NCBI GenBank assembly: GCA_002354555.1
Contig: DELT01000094.1
Span: forward strand, 65,175 to 107,361
Length of the DNA stretch: 42,187 nt
DNA from: Methylophaga sp. UBA2689
Lineage (GTDB): Bacteria; Pseudomonadota; Gammaproteobacteria; Nitrosococcales; Methylophagaceae
Direction of reading: 5' to 3'
Both the position numbers and the translations under genes were made by a program. Below the pieces are notes generated by a model that saw only the letters and a list, made by a program, of their open reading frames with translations, had not been told where the DNA came from and searched no databases. Positions 29,303 to 39,166 of the stretch are shown here, one piece after another; the first letter of the stretch is position 1, and each line of letters opens with the position of its first letter.

Positions 29303-30247
29303 ATGCGCCCGGGTAAACGGATTTTGTATTTACTGGTCATTTTTGCCAGCCTGACAGCCTGTAATTCGCAGACAGAAAAACCATTGCGAGTGGGTACTAT
29401 TCCATGGGCGGGTTACGAATTACTTTATTTAGCACGTGATCTGCAATATTACGATAATGCACAAATTCAACTTAAAGAATTAGCTACCAATACCGAGGTA
29501 ATACATGCCTTTCGCCAGGGTCAGCTGGATATGGTAACTGCCACGCTTGACAGTGCACTTCAGTTAGCTGAAACCCAGTCTGATATCAAAATAATCCTGA
29601 TCTTCAATATCTCCAACGGGGCAGACAAACTGATGGTTGATCCCACCATCACTTCACTCAAAGCGCTAAAAGGTAAACGCGTTGGCGTAGAAAAAAGCGG
29701 CGTTGGCGTTTACATGCTAGCGCAGGTTTTAAAGGCGGCAGAGCTTGATAGCAGTGACATCAGCATCGTACCCACCACGGTGAATCAGCATTCTTTTTTG
29801 CTAAAAAATCAACGTGTTGATGCGGTTATCAGCTTTGATCCTGTTGCTTATAAACTTCAGCAACAAGGTTATATTAATCTGTTTGACAGTCGACAATTGC
29901 CAGCGCCAATCGTGGATGTATTGGTAACGCGCGATAGTGCTTTGAAGTTACAGCAAAAAAGCATTCAACAACTACTGGAAGGCTATTGGAAAGCTCGGAA
30001 TTACCTGACGGAAAATCCACAGGATGCCTTAATCAGAATCGCACCCCGTTTAGAAATTTCAACTGAAGAACTTGAGCTTCTTTACCAGAAACTGATTTTG
30101 CCTGAAAGGGAACGTCAGCAATATATTTTTAATCAACAGCTAAAAATTATTATTGAGTCTGTTGCAAAGATGATGATGGACGCTGGATTGTTGGAAAAAG
30201 AACTTGATAGCCAACAACTCCTGGTTGATGAAAAAATGGATTTATAG
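29303..30247 (+). CDS. Solute-binding lipoprotein, SsuA/THI5-like (NMT1 family)
   Basis: A periplasmic-binding-protein fold of the ABC nitrate/sulfonate/aromatic-amine/THI5 class. It starts with a lipoprotein signal (lipobox LTAC, Cys20), then LRVGTIPWAGYELLYLARD, AFRQGQLDMVTATLDSAL, LKGKRVGVEKSGVGVYML and RVDAVISFDPVA. The GAGAG at 29292-29296 favours this ATG over one three bases upstream. No permease or ATPase gene is near. Instead its stop directly abuts the ATG of a membrane PAS/GGDEF/EAL protein, so it more likely serves as a ligand-sensing partner than as a transporter component. The ligand is unknown. Confidence 0.85.
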   Translation: MRPGKRILYLLVIFASLTACNSQTEKPLRVGTIPWAGYELLYLARDLQYYDNAQIQLKELATNTEVIHAFRQGQLDMVTATLDSALQLAETQSDIKIILIFNISNGADKLMVDPTITSLKALKGKRVGVEKSGVGVYMLAQVLKAAELDSSDISIVPTTVNQHSFLLKNQRVDAVISFDPVAYKLQQQGYINLFDSRQLPAPIVDVLVTRDSALKLQQKSIQQLLEGYWKARNYLTENPQDALIRIAPRLEISTEELELLYQKLILPERERQQYIFNQQLKIIIESVAKMMMDAGLLEKELDSQQLLVDEKMDL

Positions 30248-33200
30248 ATGTATCCAATTCAAACCTATCGCCTGACATTATGGCTGCCAGTGGCCGTCAC
30301 CCTGTTGTTCCTTTTTATTTTGGTGTTTTATTCTGTCAATGAATATCGGCATCGGCTTTTAGATATAAAAGAAGTTTCCAGGATTCAACTCCAGGAAACA
30401 GCATTACAACTCGGGCATAGTCTTGAATATGCCCTTGCAAATAATGACTCCCTGCATGCACGAAGTAGCGTTGCCAGGTTTTCATTACGGGCGGATGCAC
30501 AACTGGCAATATTGATTGACGCTGATAATGTAATTGAATCGTCCTCTTATTTTATCTGGCAAGACCAACCCGCCGAGAAGGTGCTCGATGCTGAACTGTT
30601 GCATTATGTAAAACTTGCTCGTTCACAAAAGAGATATATTGAAAGCAGTAATGAAAATGAGGATTTACTGACCTTTTTTTTACCTTTACTTGAAGCGGAT
30701 CAACAAAAGGTTTTGGTGCTGCAGAACTCCATTAAGAAAAAATTAGAAACCGCTAAAACGGAGATCCTCAATGCAATAGCGCCTTTGCTTTTGTTGATAA
30801 CGATAGCCAATATTCTGCTGATTTTTCTGATTCGTAAATTGGTTATAAGGCCATTAAATGCGCTTCAACACCTGACCGAACAGATCCAGAATCAACAATT
30901 CGAGTTAATCAATCCACTTAAAGGCGATACTGAGCAAGCACAAGTGGGGCAGACATTGGTGGATGCTGCCAGACAGCTGCAGTCTCATATCAGCATTCTG
31001 ACTGAAAATGAGCAACGTTTACGAATCACTCTGGAATCAATTGGTGATGCCGTTATCGTTACTGATGCTGCAGGTAATATCACCCGTATGAATCGAGTTG
31101 CCAGCGAATTAACTGCCTGGCCCGAAGAAGATGCCATTGGACTACCGTTACTCAACGTTTTTGACATATATCAAGCTGATACAGGAGAGAAGCTAACTAA
31201 TCCGGTAGATCTGGTCATACAAAATGGTGAAGTGGTTGAATTATCCAATCATACCGTTTTAAAGGCCAGAAATGGCGTGAGCTACCACATATCCGACAGT
31301 GCAGCGCCGATTCGGTTGGATCATGACCGCGGAACTGAAATACTTGGAGTAATTCTGGTCTTTACTAACGTAAGTAACCAGTATCGCTTACGTCAAGAGC
31401 TACGCCAGTCTGTCGATTTTCTGAAAAATCTGCTCACTATTAGCCCCTGTGTCACTTATATTCTGGACATAAAGCAAGATACTACTACTGAATTTCGTCT
31501 GAGCTATGTGAGCGAATCCGTTATCCATTACTCTGGACATCCTGCCGAATACTGGTTAGGTCAGCCAGAAGTCTGGCAACAATCTGTTCATCCAGCTGAT
31601 ATCAATAAGGTTAAACAGACATTGTTGACTGTCTTACAGTCGGATAAACCTGTGAGCAATCAATTTCGTTTTCGTCACCGTGATGGTCATTACATTACTG
31701 TTGAAGATCACCTGTCCGTGGTAAAAAATGACCACACACATAAATTGCAAATTGTCGGCGTTGTACTGGATATCAGCGAACAAAAACATACTGCCGAGCA
31801 GAATGCATTATTTGGTGAAATCCTCGAGCAATCCCTTAACGAAATTTACGTGTTTGATGCCGAAACCTTCCAGTTTATTCATGTAAATCACGGTGCTCTT
31901 ATCAATCTGGGTTATAGCCTTGAAGAAATGCAGACCCTGACGCCGCTGGATATTAAAACCGACTATAACTTCTCGACGTTAAAAGCATTGATCGCGCCAT
32001 TATGCAGCGGTGAAACGCCAAGATTAATCTTTGAAACCAATCACCGTCGTAAGGATGGCAGTCAATATGCCGTTCATGTTGATTTGCAGACAGCAATCTA
32101 TGGCGAGAGAGAGGTGTTTATCGCCATTATTGAGGATATATCTGAACAAAAACAGGTGGAAAAGATCCTCTCTCAGGAACGTTCATTATTACGAAGTATT
32201 ATCGACTCATCGCCCGATTTGATTTTCTGTAAGGATGATCAAGGAAAATATATACGCTGTAATAAGGCCGTAATGGAATTTTTGGCCACGACAGAAGCAG
32301 ACATTATTGGAAAAACAGATTTCGATTTTTATCCGGAAAAAGAAGCTCGCAATTACCGGCACAGCGATCAACTGACGTTGCAACATAACACCAGTCAGTT
32401 TTATGAAGAAGCTGTATACGGAGCAGAGGGACAAAAAGTATTATTTGAAACCCTGAAAACCCCTCTCAAAAATGCAACCGGCAAAACGATAGGTGTACTG
32501 GGCATCAGTCGCGATATCAGTCGGCAATATGAAGCGGACAAGGAGTTACGCCTGGCCAGTCTGGTATTCGAAAATAGTAATGAAGGCATTATTATCACCA
32601 ATGAAAATAATCTCATTATTACCGTTAATCCTGCCTTTACAATCATGACCGGCTACGCCCTCGATGATGTAGCCGGAAAAAACCCTTCGATTCTTAGTTC
32701 TGGGGAACATGATCAATATTTTTATGAACAAATGTGGGCACAACTTGAGCAGCAGGGATTCTGGTCAGGTGAGGTACAGAATCGCCGGAAAAATGGTAAA
32801 ACCTATCCACAATGGTTATCGATCAGCCGTGTTGAAAACGCCCAGCAGCAACTGCAAAACTATGTCGCCATCATGTCTGATATCAGTAAATATCGTGAAG
32901 CCGAACAAAAAATTAACTTTCTGGCACATCACGATGTTCTGACCAGTCTGCCGAACCGGGCATTACTTAAAGATCGTGTGGGACAGGCACTGATATCTGC
33001 TGAACGGCATCGACAAAAACTGGCTTTACTCTATCTGGATCTGGATCGCTTTAAATTTATCAATGACAGTCTCGGCCATGCCATAGGGGATCAATTACTT
33101 ATTAAGGTCGCGGAAAGGTTGAGTCAGCAAATGCGTGAGGAAGATACCGTATGTCGGACCGGTGGTGACGAATTTATAATTTTATTACCGGATACCGATG

Positions 33201-34225
33201 CTGACGGCGCTGGCCATGTTGCTCAGAAACTGGTCGAAAATATCACTACACCTTTTGAAATTGATGGAAATCAGTTATTTGTCACCGTTTCAATTGGTAT
33301 CAGTATTTACCCTGATAATGGTGAGGATGCGGAAAGTCTTAATAAGCATGCTGATACAGCAATGTATCGGGCAAAACAGGCCGGTCGAAATCAATATCAG
33401 TTTTTTACTGCAGAAATGCACTCACAAATTGTCCATAAACTGGAACTGGAACATGCCTTGCGCTTTGCCCTGGCTCGCAATGAGCTCTCTCTGGTCTATC
33501 AACCCCTGGTTGATATAAAACTGAATAAAATCACAGGTGCTGAGGCATTGATTCGCTGGAATCACCCTGAACTTGGGAGTATCTCGCCATTGGAATTCAT
33601 CCCGATTGCGGAAGAAACCGGGATGATTAATCCGATAGGCCAATGGATATTGCACACCGCGATAGCTCAGTGCAAACAATGGGTTGATGCCGGACATAGA
33701 GATTTATTAATAGCTATCAATCTTTCTGCAGTGCAATTCAATAACCCCTTACTGGTCACTATGATTAATACCATCCTCCATGAGCATCAGTTACCAGCAG
33801 ATAATCTGGAGCTGGAAATCACCGAATCGGTGGCCATGATCAATATAGATCTGACCATCAAACAATTAAAATCACTGGCAGATGCCGGTATAAGATTGTC
33901 TCTGGATGATTTTGGAACCGGGTACTCATCGTTAAATTATTTGAAAAAATTCCCCATTAATAAACTAAAGATTGATCAAAGCTTTGTGTTTGACATGTTG
34001 ACCGATGAAGATGATGAAGCAATCGTCGATGCTGTTATTACACTGGCTCGTTCACTGGGTCTCAAAACCTTGGCAGAAGGGGTTGAAACACTTGAACATC
34101 TTAGGGTCTTGAATAATAAAGGCTGTGATTTCATGCAAGGTTATTTGTTCAGTAAACCTGTTCCGGCAGAACCATTTTTTAATTTATTAAATCATCCCCC
34201 CGTCGGTAATTTAGGCGTAGACTGA
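30248..34225 (+). CDS. Membrane sensor with multiple PAS domains, GGDEF and EAL
   Basis: A 1325-residue cyclic-di-GMP enzyme. Order: transmembrane helix (about 9-30), periplasmic sensor region (about 31-172), second helix (about 174-197), HAMP-like linker, five PAS-type domains (starting near 258, 390, 518, 644 and 768), GGDEF (about 892-1050) and EAL (about 1062-1315). The cyclase signature is intact (GGDEF at 972-976), as are the phosphodiesterase motifs: EAL at 1099-1101, AINLSAVQF, EITES, LDDFGTGYSSL, KIDQSF, AEGVE and QGYLFSKP. Either activity is possible. The ATG follows the stop of the solute-binding lipoprotein with no gap, suggesting that lipoprotein signals to the periplasmic region. 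Confidence 0.93.
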   Translation: MYPIQTYRLTLWLPVAVTLLFLFILVFYSVNEYRHRLLDIKEVSRIQLQETALQLGHSLEYALANNDSLHARSSVARFSLRADAQLAILIDADNVIESSSYFIWQDQPAEKVLDAELLHYVKLARSQKRYIESSNENEDLLTFFLPLLEADQQKVLVLQNSIKKKLETAKTEILNAIAPLLLLITIANILLIFLIRKLVIRPLNALQHLTEQIQNQQFELINPLKGDTEQAQVGQTLVDAARQLQSHISILTENEQRLRITLESIGDAVIVTDAAGNITRMNRVASELTAWPEEDAIGLPLLNVFDIYQADTGEKLTNPVDLVIQNGEVVELSNHTVLKARNGVSYHISDSAAPIRLDHDRGTEILGVILVFTNVSNQYRLRQELRQSVDFLKNLLTISPCVTYILDIKQDTTTEFRLSYVSESVIHYSGHPAEYWLGQPEVWQQSVHPADINKVKQTLLTVLQSDKPVSNQFRFRHRDGHYITVEDHLSVVKNDHTHKLQIVGVVLDISEQKHTAEQNALFGEILEQSLNEIYVFDAETFQFIHVNHGALINLGYSLEEMQTLTPLDIKTDYNFSTLKALIAPLCSGETPRLIFETNHRRKDGSQYAVHVDLQTAIYGEREVFIAIIEDISEQKQVEKILSQERSLLRSIIDSSPDLIFCKDDQGKYIRCNKAVMEFLATTEADIIGKTDFDFYPEKEARNYRHSDQLTLQHNTSQFYEEAVYGAEGQKVLFETLKTPLKNATGKTIGVLGISRDISRQYEADKELRLASLVFENSNEGIIITNENNLIITVNPAFTIMTGYALDDVAGKNPSILSSGEHDQYFYEQMWAQLEQQGFWSGEVQNRRKNGKTYPQWLSISRVENAQQQLQNYVAIMSDISKYREAEQKINFLAHHDVLTSLPNRALLKDRVGQALISAERHRQKLALLYLDLDRFKFINDSLGHAIGDQLLIKVAERLSQQMREEDTVCRTGGDEFIILLPDTDADGAGHVAQKLVENITTPFEIDGNQLFVTVSIGISIYPDNGEDAESLNKHADTAMYRAKQAGRNQYQFFTAEMHSQIVHKLELEHALRFALARNELSLVYQPLVDIKLNKITGAEALIRWNHPELGSISPLEFIPIAEETGMINPIGQWILHTAIAQCKQWVDAGHRDLLIAINLSAVQFNNPLLVTMINTILHEHQLPADNLELEITESVAMINIDLTIKQLKSLADAGIRLSLDDFGTGYSSLNYLKKFPINKLKIDQSFVFDMLTDEDDEAIVDAVITLARSLGLKTLAEGVETLEHLRVLNNKGCDFMQGYLFSKPVPAEPFFNLLNHPPVGNLGVD

Positions 34226-34250
34226 AGATAAACAGGTAACGGAGCCGGAT

Positions 34251-34487
34251 ATGCAACAGCAAAAAATTGATCAACTCGAAGTGTTATTACAATTTGATCC
34301 CAGTAATACTTTGCAAGGAATTAAAATTCACCATTCAACCGCTCGCGAAGGTCTGGTGGAAGCAGCACAGAAATTATTTGATAACGGCCTGATCAGCCAG
34401 CCTGATGGCGGTTATCTGACCGATCTCGGCCATGAAGCCTCTGAACATTTACATACCGCTTTACAGCTGATGTCACCACCAAACTAA
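34251..34487 (+). CDS. TIGR02647 family protein
   Basis: A 78-residue conserved gammaproteobacterial protein of unknown function. The family pattern is QFDPSNTLQGIKIHH, AQKLFDNGLISQPDGGYLTDLG and a helical C-terminus; the GLI-x-DGGYLT part resembles a winged-helix wing, so nucleic-acid binding is possible but unproven. GGAG precedes the ATG. It follows the c-di-GMP gene by 25 bases, and its stop overlaps the convergent folA stop by four bases (CTAA). Confidence 0.82.
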   Translation: MQQQKIDQLEVLLQFDPSNTLQGIKIHHSTAREGLVEAAQKLFDNGLISQPDGGYLTDLGHEASEHLHTALQLMSPPN

Positions 34488-34969
34488 ACCCGCTGATAAA
34501 CCTCAAAGCTGTAGGCATAGTCATTTTTCTCATCGGCCGGATGGGATTCCTGGCTGAGTAATTGCCATTGGCTTTCGTCCCAATCGGGAAACCAGGTATC
34601 CCCATCAAGTTCAGCATGTACACGAGTCAGGTAGAGCATATCGGCGTTACCAAACATTTGCTTAAACAGCGATGAACCGCCTATGACCATCAATTCTTCA
34701 GCATCCCCAGCTGCGTTTAACCCATCCTCGATGGAGTGAACAACATCACAGCCTGGCGCCTGATATTCTGACAGAGAACTCACCACGATATTTTGCCGTC
34801 CTGGAAGAGGACGGCCAATAGATTCATGAGTATGGCGTCCCATTAAAATGGGTTTCCCCATGGTGATTCGGCGAAAGTATTGCAGATCAGCAGAGAGTCG
34901 CCAGGGGAGATCGTTATCCCGCCCAATTAATCCATTTTCATCCATTGCTACTACAAACGCCGTTCTCAT
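34484..34969 (-). CDS. folA: Dihydrofolate reductase
   Basis: Reduces dihydrofolate to tetrahydrofolate with NADPH. The 161 residues show NGLIGRDNDLPWRLSADLQYF with catalytic Asp28, GKPILMGRHTHESIGRPLPGR (NADPH site) and VIGGSSLF. The organism therefore runs a folate system alongside H4MPT-linked C1 transfer. The gene converges on the TIGR02647 gene, and its start is 95 bases from the divergent transporter gene. Confidence 0.96.
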   Translation of the reverse strand: MRTAFVVAMDENGLIGRDNDLPWRLSADLQYFRRITMGKPILMGRHTHESIGRPLPGRQNIVVSSLSEYQAPGCDVVHSIEDGLNAAGDAEELMVIGGSSLFKQMFGNADMLYLTRVHAELDGDTWFPDWDESQWQLLSQESHPADEKNDYAYSFEVYQRV

Positions 34970-35064
34970 CGGTCACCTCATTCAATAACTTTGGCATAGC
35001 ATAGCATTGCTGATTTTTTATCCGGTATTATCAATTCAACTATGAAAATCAATAAATCGGGTAA

Positions 35065-36681
35065 ATGATGTTGAATATGTTGGGATCGCTGATAGGTGGC
35101 TTGGGTTTGTTTATGCTGGGGATGTGGTTGATGTCTGACGGCCTTAAACAAATTGCCGGGGAAAGGCTCAATCAAATCCTTAAAAACTGGACTAACAGCC
35201 TTCTGCGTGGCTTAAGTGCGGGTTTTCTGCTCACCGCGATTATTCAACATTCAGGTGCAGTTACTTTGGCCACGATTGGGTTTGCCAATGCCGGTATTCT
35301 CAGCCTGCGTAGAGCTATGTGGATTGTATTTGGCAGCAATGTTGGTACGACGGTCACCGGATGGCTGGTTGTGCTGATCGGTTTCAACCTGAATATTGAA
35401 CATTTTGCCTTACCGCTAATTGGAATAGGCATGGCGATGCGCTTATTAAACAGTAATCGAGCCTATGCGAATATCGGATTGGCACTAACCGGTTTTGGCC
35501 TGCTGTTTATGGGTATAGCGGCCTTAAAAACAACCTTCTCAGGAGCTGACAGTTTATTTGATCTGCATTTCTCCAGCGGATTATTGGCCATTGATATTGT
35601 GATGTTTGCGTTGGCGGGTTTAATTCTGACCACTTTACTGCAATCTTCCAGCCTTACTTTAACTCTTGCATTGACTTCGCTCGCTGGCGGAATCATCGAT
35701 TTATTACCTGCCGCTGCAATTGTGATTGGCAGTAATCTAGGGTCAACTACGACAGCTATATTCGCCGTTATCGGCAGTCAGCCGGTCGCTAAACGTATTG
35801 TCGCCAGTCATGTTCTTTTTAATCTGCTAACAGCTATCGTCAGTCTTATTTTGCTGGTGCCGTTAATCTGGATTATCCATTGGTTTCAGCAATTAGTGGT
35901 TGAGGATGTGCAATTTACTACCACATTGGTTTTATTCCACACCGTATTTAACTTATTAGGTGTAGCACTTATCTGGAAGCTGGCCGATCCCCTGGAAAAC
36001 TGGTTGAAAACGAAGTTTTCAGCAACAGATGAAAATATTGCAGAAACGAAATATCTTGATAACATCACATTAAAGATTCCCAATCTGGCAATCACCTCCA
36101 TTCGACTTGAATTAATCCGATTGAATAAACATGTTTTAAAGATGGTGACTCATTGTATCCATAAAAACCGTTCAATTAGTTGGTTAAAACAGCAACATGC
36201 CTTTACTGAGCAAAATATTTTAAAAATTGGCAACTTCAGTCACAAACTCTACCAACAACACATTAATGAACAGATTTCTGAAAAAACGGCTGATTTATTA
36301 CGTGTTTCGCAATACTGTGATGCAATTTCTGCCTTAACCGTTGCTATTGCTGAAAACCGTGCTTTATCAAGTCATCCGATTGAGGCCCAACTGCAGCAAC
36401 AGCTCACCAATTTTAATGTGGATTGTTTACTGCTGATTGATGTTTCTGCATTAGATAAGTCCAATCCATCCTTAAAAAATCAGCTCGACAGCCTGGAAAA
36501 AACCTACCTTTCATTAAAGTCATTGTTATTGCGTCGAGGTGCTGAGGGAAGAATATCAATCGCCCGCATGGAAAAAGAATTACAAGCCATATCTCAACTG
36601 CGAAGAATTTGTCAGCAGGCCGTAAAAGCCAGTCTGTTTTTTAATAACAGTCAACTCGATCATGCTATAAAACATGCTTAA
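35065..36681 (+). CDS. Na/Pi cotransporter (NptA/PF02690) family protein
   Basis: A 538-residue membrane protein with an inverted pair of Na/Pi cotransporter repeats and a cytoplasmic PhoU-like helical C-terminal region (about 335-535). The second repeat keeps the signature LLQSSSLTLTLALTSL. The equivalent in the first repeat reads IIQHSGAVTLATIG, so the QSS motif is degenerate. GSNVGTT and GSNLGSTTTA are the paired glycine/threonine motifs. Phosphate/sodium symport is the family function; the degenerate site leaves activity uncertain. Two ATG codons occur in tandem at the start. The oriC-like region follows the stop. Confidence 0.87.
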   Translation: MMLNMLGSLIGGLGLFMLGMWLMSDGLKQIAGERLNQILKNWTNSLLRGLSAGFLLTAIIQHSGAVTLATIGFANAGILSLRRAMWIVFGSNVGTTVTGWLVVLIGFNLNIEHFALPLIGIGMAMRLLNSNRAYANIGLALTGFGLLFMGIAALKTTFSGADSLFDLHFSSGLLAIDIVMFALAGLILTTLLQSSSLTLTLALTSLAGGIIDLLPAAAIVIGSNLGSTTTAIFAVIGSQPVAKRIVASHVLFNLLTAIVSLILLVPLIWIIHWFQQLVVEDVQFTTTLVLFHTVFNLLGVALIWKLADPLENWLKTKFSATDENIAETKYLDNITLKIPNLAITSIRLELIRLNKHVLKMVTHCIHKNRSISWLKQQHAFTEQNILKIGNFSHKLYQQHINEQISEKTADLLRVSQYCDAISALTVAIAENRALSSHPIEAQLQQQLTNFNVDCLLLIDVSALDKSNPSLKNQLDSLEKTYLSLKSLLLRRGAEGRISIARMEKELQAISQLRRICQQAVKASLFFNNSQLDHAIKHA

Positions 36682-36720
36682 CAACTACGGTATGCTTTGC
36701 TTATAAAACAAGGCATAAGC

Positions 36721-36900
36721 TGTGGATAAAATCACCTGTGGATAAGTCGTTAAGTTATCCACAAGAGATCGATCCCGCAACGATAAACTTATACACAATT
36801 AGATCATTCTTTAACGTAATGAATAAAAAGGCTTTTCAGGATTAATACAGCTATCCACAGGACTAAAGCATTAACATCATTAAAAGATCTCTTTTATTTA
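36721..36900. other. Candidate chromosomal replication origin (oriC)
   Basis: Five DnaA boxes occur in 139 bases: TGTGGATAA at 36721-36729 and 36737-36745, TTATCCACA at 36755-36763, TTATACACA at 36789-36797 and CTATCCACA at 36851-36859. The first three are perfect; the fourth equals E. coli box R2. Dam sites (GATC) are at 36767, 36771, 36802 and 36886. An AT-rich stretch ends in GATCTCTTTTATT (36886-36898), one mismatch from the E. coli 13-mer pattern GATCTNTTNTTTT, though its orientation relative to the boxes is reversed. The whole lies in a gene-free 233 bases before priA. Confidence 0.68.
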
Positions 36901-36914
36901 AGTAGTATTGTTTA

Positions 36915-39089
36915 ATGAGTTGCATCGTCGAAATTGCCTTAGCTTGCCCCTTGCGTCAGACATTTGATTATCTGAGTGATGAACCAGTTGAACACTGGCA
37001 ACCCGGTATGCGTGCTGTCATTCCATTTGGCAGCAGACAGCTGATAGGGATCGTAATTGCCATCAAACCTGTCAGCGAGATTTCTACCGGTAAACTCAAA
37101 AAAATCGAACAGCAAATTGATAAACAAAGTTTTTTACCCGTTGAAATCATGGAACTGGTACAGTGGGTAAGTCGTTATTATCATCATCCTATTGGCGAAT
37201 GCTTTCAGGCAGCATTACCCAAGAAACTCCGTCTTGGTGATAGCGATGAAATGCAAACCGAAACCTATTGGGCCTTGCAACAGATACCGGACAGTAAACC
37301 GGGTAAAAAACAGCAGCAGATCCTGGATTTACTGGAGGACTATCCGGAAGGACTCAGTGAAAAAGCATTACGGGTTCAGTTAGGCAATGTAAAAAGCAGT
37401 TTGTCTGCTCTGGCACAACAAAACGTAATTACTGCCAGACAACACGTTGCATTACCGGTCCCCTGCCTTGAGCTACAACTAGCTGTTTCATTAAATAACG
37501 AACAAAAACAGTCTGTTGAACAGGTTATTGCTGAAAAAGAGCAATTTTCATCTTTTTTATTGCAAGGTATCACCGGGAGTGGCAAAACAGAGGTTTATAT
37601 TGAAATATGTCGTGAGTTTGTCGAAAACCAGCAACAGGTTTTAGTGTTAATTCCAGAGATTGGATTAACCACACAGTTTGTTGAGCGTTTCCGTCATTCC
37701 CTTGCGACCAACATCGTTGTTATAAACTCATCGGTCTCAGATGCTGATCGTAAACAGGCCTGGTTATTGGCCAGATCGGGTAAAGCCGACATTATTATCG
37801 GTACCCGCTCTGCAGTTTTTACTCCCATGCTCAATCCGGGACTGATAATCATCGATGAAGAACATGACAGTTCCTACAAACAACAGGATGGACTGCGTTA
37901 TCACGCCCGAAATGTGGCATTGATGCGAGCTAAAACACTGAATATTCCCATTGTGCTGGGCAGTGCAACGCCTTCTCTGGAAACCCTTTACCAAGTAAAA
38001 CTGAAACGTTATCAGTTACTTAGGTTAACAAAACGTGCTGGTGGAGCGACACTGCCCAACATTAAGCTTATTGCTGCCAATAAAACAGCAGATAACAATG
38101 GTTTAAGTTCAGTGTTAATTAATTCTATTGAAAAACATCTGCAGCAAAATCATCAGGTTCTATTATTTATAAATCGTCGTGGATTCGCACCGGTTTTGAT
38201 GTGTCATGAATGTAACTGGCAGGCGAATTGCCGAAGTTGTGATGCCAAAATGGTGGTTCATCAACATCAAAACCGTTTGTTTTGTCATCATTGTGGTTTG
38301 ATCCAGACACTACCGAAAAAATGTCCTGAATGTGGTCATTCCGAACTTAAAAGTTATGGCGTCGGAACAGAGAAAATTGAGCAGGCTCTGACAGCAATTT
38401 TTAACGATGTACCGGTTTTACGGATTGATCGGGATAGTACCCAACGGGTCAATGCCTTTGCCAATATGGTCAAACAGATTAATCAGGGGCAGGCGGCTAT
38501 TCTGGTGGGTACGCAGATGCTGGCTAAAGGACATGATTTTCATGATGTGACGCTGGTCGGTGTTGTGGATGCTGATCAGGCCTTATTCAGTGCTGATTTC
38601 CGAGCAACTGAAGGGCTGGCACAGTTAATTACTCAGGTTACTGGTCGGGCTGGACGTGGCAAAAAGTCAGGGGAAGTCTTGATACAAAGCGAACAACCGG
38701 AGCACCCTTTCTGGAAAAAATTACTACAGGATGGTTATGAAGCTATCGCTGAAAATTTATTAGCAGAACGAATTCAAATGGAGCTGCCCCCTCATGGTTT
38801 CTGGGCAGTCTGGCGCGCTGAGGCAAAAGAAGCCGATTTAGCTATGCAATTATTACAACAGGTTGCCGAATTATTGCAGCAAACCGCATCAGGGGTCATG
38901 ATTTTAGGACCGGTTCCAGCTTTAATGGAAAAACGTGCCGGTCGATATCGGGCACAATTGCTGATGCGATCCGCAGATCGTGCATCGTTGCACCAATTAA
39001 TCGACCAACATATCGAAGCTGTCAGCAAGCTTAAACTGGCGCGAAAAGGTCGTTGGTCGATTGACATCGATCCTACTGAATTAATCTAA
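36915..39089 (+). CDS. priA: Primosomal protein N' (replication restart helicase PriA)
   Basis: A DEXH helicase that reloads the replisome at stalled forks. The 724 residues have the N-terminal DNA-binding domain, Walker A GITGSGKTEVY (about 217-227), the DEEH box IIDEEHDSSYKQQDGLRYHARN, the eight-cysteine zinc region starting MCHECNWQANCRSCDAKM and continuing FCHHCG...CPECGH, and GTQMLAKGHDF and QVTGRAGRG of the helicase core. It begins 15 bases after the AT-rich element of the oriC candidate. No strong Shine-Dalgarno is visible. Confidence 0.96.
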   Translation: MSCIVEIALACPLRQTFDYLSDEPVEHWQPGMRAVIPFGSRQLIGIVIAIKPVSEISTGKLKKIEQQIDKQSFLPVEIMELVQWVSRYYHHPIGECFQAALPKKLRLGDSDEMQTETYWALQQIPDSKPGKKQQQILDLLEDYPEGLSEKALRVQLGNVKSSLSALAQQNVITARQHVALPVPCLELQLAVSLNNEQKQSVEQVIAEKEQFSSFLLQGITGSGKTEVYIEICREFVENQQQVLVLIPEIGLTTQFVERFRHSLATNIVVINSSVSDADRKQAWLLARSGKADIIIGTRSAVFTPMLNPGLIIIDEEHDSSYKQQDGLRYHARNVALMRAKTLNIPIVLGSATPSLETLYQVKLKRYQLLRLTKRAGGATLPNIKLIAANKTADNNGLSSVLINSIEKHLQQNHQVLLFINRRGFAPVLMCHECNWQANCRSCDAKMVVHQHQNRLFCHHCGLIQTLPKKCPECGHSELKSYGVGTEKIEQALTAIFNDVPVLRIDRDSTQRVNAFANMVKQINQGQAAILVGTQMLAKGHDFHDVTLVGVVDADQALFSADFRATEGLAQLITQVTGRAGRGKKSGEVLIQSEQPEHPFWKKLLQDGYEAIAENLLAERIQMELPPHGFWAVWRAEAKEADLAMQLLQQVAELLQQTASGVMILGPVPALMEKRAGRYRAQLLMRSADRASLHQLIDQHIEAVSKLKLARKGRWSIDIDPTELI

Positions 39090-39166
39090 TCGGCTGGATG
39101 ATGTCATCCGCTAGTCTGATCGGTTAAAATGCGCCATCACAATTCTGTTATCCGGACTTCATTACC

